Of a stretch of 64,000 nt of DNA, positions 58,637 to 64,000 are shown one piece after another. Source of the DNA: Macrolepiota albuminosa (lineage: Eukaryota; Basidiomycota; Agaricomycetes; Agaricales; Agaricaceae); contig JAMWFC010000100.1 of assembly GCA_027475525.1 (NCBI GenBank), positions 124,001-188,000 on the forward strand, read 5' to 3'. Position numbers and translations under genes: made by a program. The first letter of the stretch is position 1. Each line of letters begins with the position of its first letter. The notes beneath the pieces were generated by a model, which was given only the letters and a program-made list of their open reading frames with translations, ran no database searches and was not told the DNA's origin.

Positions 58637-59605
58637 TTGTTACTATCAATATGGTTCATGGTTCATGTGGAGCAGATTTTCCCAATGCCAAGTGCATGGT
58701 GGATGGAAAATGTTCCAAGAGATATCTCAAGGAATTTTAAGAAGCTACATAGTATGGTGATGATGGCTATCCTCAATATGCCAGACCTAACAATGGCTGC
58801 TTTTTTGAAAAGCATGGTTGTCGTTATGACAATCGTAATGTTGTCCCATACAATTCATATCTCTCAGCCAAATTCCAATATCATATCAATTGTGGAAGTC
58901 TGTGCTTCAGTAGATGCAATCAAATACATTCACAAGTACATCTACAAGGGACATGATAGGACAACTTTGGAGATTGCTAAGGAGGAGAGGGATGAAATCA
59001 AGGAACATTTAGATGCCAGATACATTTCTGCCCCTGAGACTTGCTGGCACATCTTTGAATTTAATATGCATGCTGAATATCCTTCAGTATACAGATTGCC
59101 TGTGTACTTGGAAAACCAGCATGAAGTCTATTTCTCAGATGATGAACCTATACAGGTGGTGGCTGCTAGACCTAATGCAGACAAGACTGCACTCACAGCT
59201 TGGTTTGAAACCAATACTAGGTTTCCCAACAATAACACCACTTATCAGAACTTTCCAACCAAGTTTGTTTATGAGGCATCTAAACAAAGTTGGAAGGAGA
59301 GACAGAGAGGTACAGCAATTGGGAGGATGTATTTTGCTTCACCAAGGCAGGGAGAAAGGTTCTATCTCAGGATGCTCTTGACTGTTGTAACCAATGCAAC
59401 TTCATGGGCTGATCTCAGGACAGTCAATAGTCATACTCATCCAACTTATCAGGAAGCATGCAAGGCTCTAGGTCTTCTAGAGGATGATGCAGAATGGAGG
59501 CAGTGTCTCACTGAAGCTGCTCCAATCCAACTAAGATCAGCTCTGAGACAGCTGTTTTGCACTATTCTATTCCACTGTACTGCTGCTACTCCTGAGGATT
59601 TATGA
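58637..59605 (+). pseudogene. Helitron Rep C-terminal part with Y2 motif
   Basis: In the true frame at the start, MVHGSCGADFPNAKCMVDG and GYPQYARPNNGCFFEKHG appear, with stops and then a shift. After it, KYIHKYIYKGHDR carries the tyrosines of the Rep nick site. Further on are SAPETCWHIFEFNMH and GRMYFASPRQGERFYLRMLL, typical of Helitron proteins. Confidence 0.8.
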
Positions 59606-60870
59606 GATGAATTCAAGCATTCTATCTGTGATGATCTTCAACACAGATTAGAACATACTAGGCAATACAGAGACCAAGTCTTTACCAATGAAGACATTTA
59701 TGACTATGGCCTTTATCTCATCAATGACACCTTGATGAATTTTGGGAAAACTCTGAAAGACTTTTCCAACATGCCAGAGGCTCAACAGAATTGGAACATA
59801 GTTCCAGGTAATTGGCATTTGCATAAAAGATTGACTTGAATACTGATTATTCTTCTAGGCAATCGGCTTTTAGAAGATGAAACTAATTATGATGTTGAGA
59901 AGCTCAAGCAAAGAGTGGAGGAGAACAAGGCCAAGTTCAATGTGGAACAACTGGAGACCTTTGACGCTGTCATGAACTCTGTGAACAACAATTTGGGCAG
60001 AATGCTATTCATTCACAGTGCTGGAGGATGTGGCAAAACCTTTGTCTGCAATACTCTGGCTGCTGCTATTTGCTCTAATGGAGATGTGGCATTATGTGTA
60101 GCATCATCTAAAATTGCTGCTTTATTGTTGGAAGGGGGTAGAACAGCTCATTCAAGATTTAAAATTCCCATTCCTGCTCTTGACACATCCATTGCCAATA
60201 TCAAGAGAGGAACCCAGTTATCACAGCTCATACTCTGCACCAAAGTTGTTATTTGGGATGAAGTTCCAATGCAACACAAAAATGCCATTGATTCTGTAGA
60301 TTGTGGCTTCAGGGACATCTTTGATAACAATATTTTGTTTGGTGGAGTTACTGCAGTTTTTGGAGGGGACTTTAAGCAAACTCTTCCAGTGGTTCCACAT
60401 GGACTCAGGCAGCAGATGATTGCTGCTTCACTCAAAAGAGGCTGACTTTGGGATCATATTCAAGTCCAGATTAGATCAGACTGCAGAAAATATTGCTCAT
60501 GCAGCTTGGTTGTTGGATGTTGGTGCAGGGAAAAATCTAGGACCTGGAGAAACAGTCAAACTACCTGAAAGGATGATCTGTGATGACAATTCTATCACTG
60601 GATTGATTTCTTCCACATATTATGATATTGGTCATTCTCAAAATGATCAGTATTACCTGGACCGGACTATTCTCTCTGGCAAGAACTCTGATATAGAGGA
60701 GATCAATGCAGAGGTTCTAGAAAGGTATCCAGGGGAAGAAAGGATTTTACAGAGTGCAGATTCTATTCTCTCTGATAACAGGAATCCTGATGGCCTTGCA
60801 TTATATCCTGTGGAATATCTCAACTCTTTGAAAGCCAGTAGTTTGCCTTTGGCTAAACCACATAGAGACA
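59606..60870 (+). pseudogene. Helitron Pif1-like helicase, truncated by element D
   Basis: After a probable intron (about 59808-59859), GNRLLEDETNYDVEKLKQR leads to the SF1 helicase: Walker A SAGGCGKTFVCNTLA, KVVIWDEVPMQHK (Walker B), VFGGDFKQTLPVV (motif III). A shift near 60445 is followed by AAWLLDVGAGKNLGPGETVK, DRTILSGKNSDIEEIN and YPVEYLNSLKASSLPLAKPH. There the sequence runs into CCACATAGAG, the end of element D, so the last helicase motifs are missing. Confidence 0.85.
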
Positions 60871-61488
60871 TCACAATGGTACATGTCATATATTGTATGG
60901 GAGCTTGCTTTGTGCCATACCATACATGTCCAGCAGAGTCTGCTACACTAGAGTGGAGCAGTGCCCACAGTGCCATAGAATACAGAGCCGTGAACAGGTC
61001 ACAATGTGCTGTATGACATGGTCTAGTGGATTGATAAAAGGCAGGCACACACATGCACATGCAGGCCCGGCAGATGCTAGCGGACACTAGCGGACGTCAA
61101 TGTACATGAGCGGCTGCTAGCAGGCATGAGCCCACAAGTGAAAGCCTCCTACATTGGCGGATGTCATGGCATGAATAAACCCTTCTCGAGGTTCCCTACT
61201 TCCCTCTCCTCTCCCTTCCTCTCTGCAATAACTCAAGGCTGCGTGCCTCCCCTTCCCTCCTTTTCTCACCCCCAACACCAGTGTATGTCCACAAAAGGGC
61301 CCTGCAGACCTATGCAGGGCTATGCAAGCTACTAGCAGATATCTACGCAGACCTATGTTGACTCACTCAAACCTATGCAGGCCCTCCCAGGCCTGCGCAG
61401 GGCACTAGCAGACATCTGCAAAGGCCTATGCAGGTCCACAGAGGCTGGTTGGACTAAAGAAAAAGGCATGTTGTCTTGCTGTCATATG

Positions 61489-61566
61489 CCTGTAAGGGGG
61501 AATCAAACCCCCAGCCTTGGGCAAGCCTCCAGCAACAGAACACACATTTAACTGTTGCACCACAGG
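61489..61566 (-). repeat. tRNA-like unit of element D copy 2
   Basis: Same 78-base unit as 33200-33277; B box now GGTTTGATTCC and acceptor stem partly broken (CCTGTGG with TTACAGG). Confidence 0.55.
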
Positions 61567-62198
61567 TCCATTACCAATAGATAGAGTCAAAGATCAGATA
61601 ACACAATGAATAAACACTCACCTATGTCCCCACAGGTCCCCGTATGGATATTTTGAGGTGGAAAAGGAGTGGCATACCTCCCAAAAGAGTTTTCATGGCT
61701 TGAAAGGGGCATTGGCATCATCTGCCATCAGCTGGCATCCATCGGAGTTTGTTGGCATCTGTTGGCATCCACCATTATCTGTTGTACATCCGTCGCCATC
61801 TGCTGGGTATCTGCTGGTATCCGTTGGCATCCATAGAAATCCATTGGCAATCTCCAGCATTGTCTGGCATTGTCTGGCATCAGGGTGGGAGAGAAGGAAA
61901 GGGGGTGCATAGGCATTTGCTGCATAGAGTGGCAGAAGAAGGATGGGAGTGGGGAGAAAGAGGGGAAAGGGGAAAGGGGAGGAGCGTGGTGTCTGCTGGT
62001 ATGCCAGCGGACGTCAGGTCAGGGGGGTGCATATGACATATGGGGGTGGCGTATGAGGTAGTGTGGGGAGTGGAGAGGATGGCACTGAGGAGAAAGAGGG
62101 GGAAGGGCGGAAGAGAGTGCATGAGTGTCCGCTGTCTACTAGCATGCCAGCGGGTGGTAGCAGACATTGGCATGTGAGCCAGATGATATCAGCGGTAT

Positions 62199-62282
62199 AA
62201 CCAGTCCTAGTTGTTCAGTGGAATATTCATTTATTGATATTCAATATTGTGTACAGCAGCAGGTTCTACTCCTACTCCACCT
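62199..62282 (+). repeat. SINE-like module, TTGTTCAGTGG subtype
   Basis: Counterpart of 32321-32408 in the inverted copy: GTTCAGTGGAATATTCATTT, CAATATTGTGTACAG, GGTTCTACTCC. Confidence 0.6.
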
Positions 62283-62626
62283 TAATGGAGTCTAATGGTG
62301 ACAATGGAATATTGAGAGGCAGGTTTGACTCCTGCTAGTGACAAATATTTTAATAGGGCCTGTAAACTCTAATAAAATATCCGTTCATCACTTGCTAGCA
62401 TCATTAAGTTGATCCATTCAAAATGCTAGAAATTACTGAAGCAGGTATGGGTCAGAGGAATTTGTGCATGTGATCATTCCAGTGCTCATGACACTAGTCA
62501 CAGGCAATGGAATAAACAGATGCTCAAAGACGACCAACTCTTGCCATTGTAGAAATCTCTGGAGTTTTAAATAAATCACATTAATGATGCTAGTGGACGT
62601 CAGTGGCCTGCTGCTTTAGTATGCAC

Positions 62627-62706
62627 TAGTAAGAGTTGAACCCGCCTCTTGTGCACAATATGAAATATCAATTTATCAATATTCCATTGTATCACAGGCG
62701 CTTACT
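62627..62706 (-). repeat. SINE-like module, GCGCCTGTGGT subtype
   Basis: On the minus strand AAGCGCCTGTGATACAATGG, ATTGATATTTCATATTGTGC, GGGTTCAACTC; counterpart of 31858-31943. Confidence 0.6.
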
Positions 62707-62883
62707 TAAAAGTCAGAATGGTGTTTATGCTAGCAGACGTCAGCAGCCTGCTGCTATTATAGTAGTGCAAAAATGCAGCAGTATAAAAAGACACCATAAA
62801 AACCTTACTTTGTTTATTATACTGTGTAGTAAATACAATTAGTAAAATGCTAGACTCACAAAGTTGAGTCATATCTAATGTGC

Positions 62884-62965
62884 ACTAGTGGGAGTCAAAC
62901 CTGCCTCTTGCGCACAATATGAAATATCAATGTATCAATATTCCATTTGACCACAGGTGCTTACC
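62884..62965 (-). repeat. SINE-like module, second GCACCTGTGGT copy
   Basis: On the minus strand GCACCTGTGGTCAAATGG, ATATTTCATATTGTGCGC, GGTTTGACTCCCACTAGT. Confidence 0.6.
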
Positions 62966-63019
62966 AAAAGTCAGTACGGTGTACATGTAGAACAAAAATG
63001 CACCCGTATACAAACACAC

Positions 63020-63105
63020 CATTAGATGGAGTAGAACCCGCCGCTGTACACAATATTGAATATCAACAAACAAATATTCCACTGAACGACTGGAACTGGT
63101 TGTAC
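63020..63105 (-). repeat. SINE-like module, GTTCAGTGG subtype, second copy
   Basis: On the minus strand CCAGTCGTTCAGTGGAATAT, CAATATTGTGTACAGCGG, GGGTTCTACTCCA. Confidence 0.55.
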
Positions 63106-63327
63106 AAGTCAGGATGGTGTTCATGTAGTGTACAAACAGACCCATATAAAATTTGAACGAATATTGTTATCAATTTTTACTTGTAGTAAATTGACAGAGG
63201 GTGGAAAAGGTCTGCTGAAGTGGTATCCTGTACATGGATGGATCCAAGAATTTACTGCAACTAGTTTATCCGTATTGAATTGACAATATTAGACTGATAT
63301 TTATTTACATCATAGCAGTAGACAGTA

Positions 63328-63407
63328 AGCATCCATGGTGTAGTGGAATATTCTCAATTGGTATTCCTTATATCTTGCAGTAGGTGGGTTCAAATCCTAC
63401 TAGTGCA
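63328..63407 (+). repeat. SINE-like module, best-preserved Pol III boxes
   Basis: CCATGGTGTAGTGGAATATT (A box TGGTGTAGTGG) and GGTTCAAATCC (B box), ending CTACTAGTGCA. It marks the outer edge of D copy 2. Confidence 0.6.
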
Positions 63408-64000
63408 TTGATATTAAGCTGTCTAGAATTTTTGACCTGCTTAGCTAATTGTTATTTACTAAACTGTAAAATAAACAAAGTAAGGTTTGTCAAGCAATAA
63501 ATCAAACTTCTTTTGTAATTTAAACAGGGTCACATGATATCTATTTTCAGAACTTGCTTTGTGTAAAGTTCTCGTCCATTTCTTTAATCCTCCATCTGCC
63601 ATGTCTAATCAAGAACTCCACCAATGGGTCATTAATGTGGATGTTTGAGTATTGTACCTTGCTTGCAGAGGAGACCTGCATCAACTCAAAGGACAGCTGA
63701 AGGACCTGGTAAGATGCAAGCACTCCTGCCTACTAGACATGCACTAACAGTTGTCCTGTAGGTTGACATATGGCTAACAATCGGCTAGGTCCAGTGTGAC
63801 AAGAAACTCCTCCTTGATGCCAGGAGAAGTTTCATCAACAAAGTTATTCTGCTACTCCAGAGCACACTTTCTGACAAGGATATGACTAGGCAGTTGAAGA
63901 ATGCTGTGAAGAAATAGTCCCAGAGGAGCGGAAGGGGTGAAGAGTGACCTGATCCATTGACCAAGGCTGGTCTGTCAAGGCACCGGTATGAGAAGACTGG
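63408..64000 (+). pseudogene. Unidentified broken reading frame at the window end
   Basis: From ATG at about 63601 the text MSNQELHQWVINVDV meets a stop, then RGDLHQLKGQLKDL is followed by a GTAAGA...CTGTAG intron-like stretch and CDKKLLLDARRSFINKVILL. Stops are frequent. I do not recognise the family; it may be the next repeat or a fragment of the host locus. Confidence 0.3.

Larger units (their letters stand above)
60871..63407 (-). mobile_element. Element D, copy 2 (inverted, CpG-poor), inserted in the Helitron helicase
   Basis: Reverse complement of copy 1 from its CTCTATGTGG end, block by block: TTTATCAATCCACTAG..., the ACCTATGCAGG-type zone, the tRNA-like unit, the minisatellite and the SINE-like modules. 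Differences from copy 1 are mostly CG to TG or CA. The far end is uncertain, placed after the last SINE-like module. It is slightly longer than the visible part of copy 1. Confidence 0.65.

Overview
The window is nuclear DNA of a filamentous basidiomycete, most likely an Agaricomycete. The genes carry many short GT-AG introns (about 45-70 bases, with a few exons of only 9-35 bases), the alcohol oxidase is of the basidiomycete type, and the retrotransposons belong to Ty3/gypsy and Helitron lineages common in that class. No species is assigned.

Bases 1-15.7 kb are ordinary single-copy DNA. They hold the 3' part of an alcohol (methanol) oxidase gene (+), a 7-exon cyclin-like gene (-), two near-identical intron-containing tRNA-Asp(GTC) genes (+), a one-exon DJ-1/PfpI-family gene (-) and a 6-exon D-xylulokinase gene (-). 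Bases 15.76-16.56 kb hold three consecutive fold-back elements, one of them a CACTA-type MITE with a 3-base target duplication.

From 17.75 kb to the end the window is a stack of nested transposons. Gypsy element B (+, LTRs about 0.91 kb, 17753-55086) has gypsy element A (-, 17855-44203) inserted in its 5' LTR with a 5-base duplication GATGG. A is interrupted by two solo-LTR-like copies (R1, R2) and, between its RNase H and integrase, by gypsy element C (+, 24725-38278). C's integrase region is interrupted by repeat-rich element D (about 31595-33912, next to an assembly gap). A second, inverted and CpG-poor copy of D (60871 to about 63407) interrupts the helicase of a Helitron (about 55.8-60.87 kb).

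A and C are related. Both carry, downstream of a chromodomain-type integrase, a long extra reading frame (ORF3) that I do not recognise; it is the best candidate here for undescribed biology. C keeps one 6-kb Gag-Pol frame whose 17 in-frame stops are 16 TGA and one TAG, which points to CGA-to-TGA decay at CpG sites. B carries an antisense gene-like stretch with a cysteine cluster.

Exact tandem duplications of period 77 occur at six unrelated places, and a 100-N gap is flanked by the same 77 bases on both sides. Collapsing the copies reconnects reading frames in C and in the Helitron. I read these as k=77 assembly joins that were not trimmed, not as biology.
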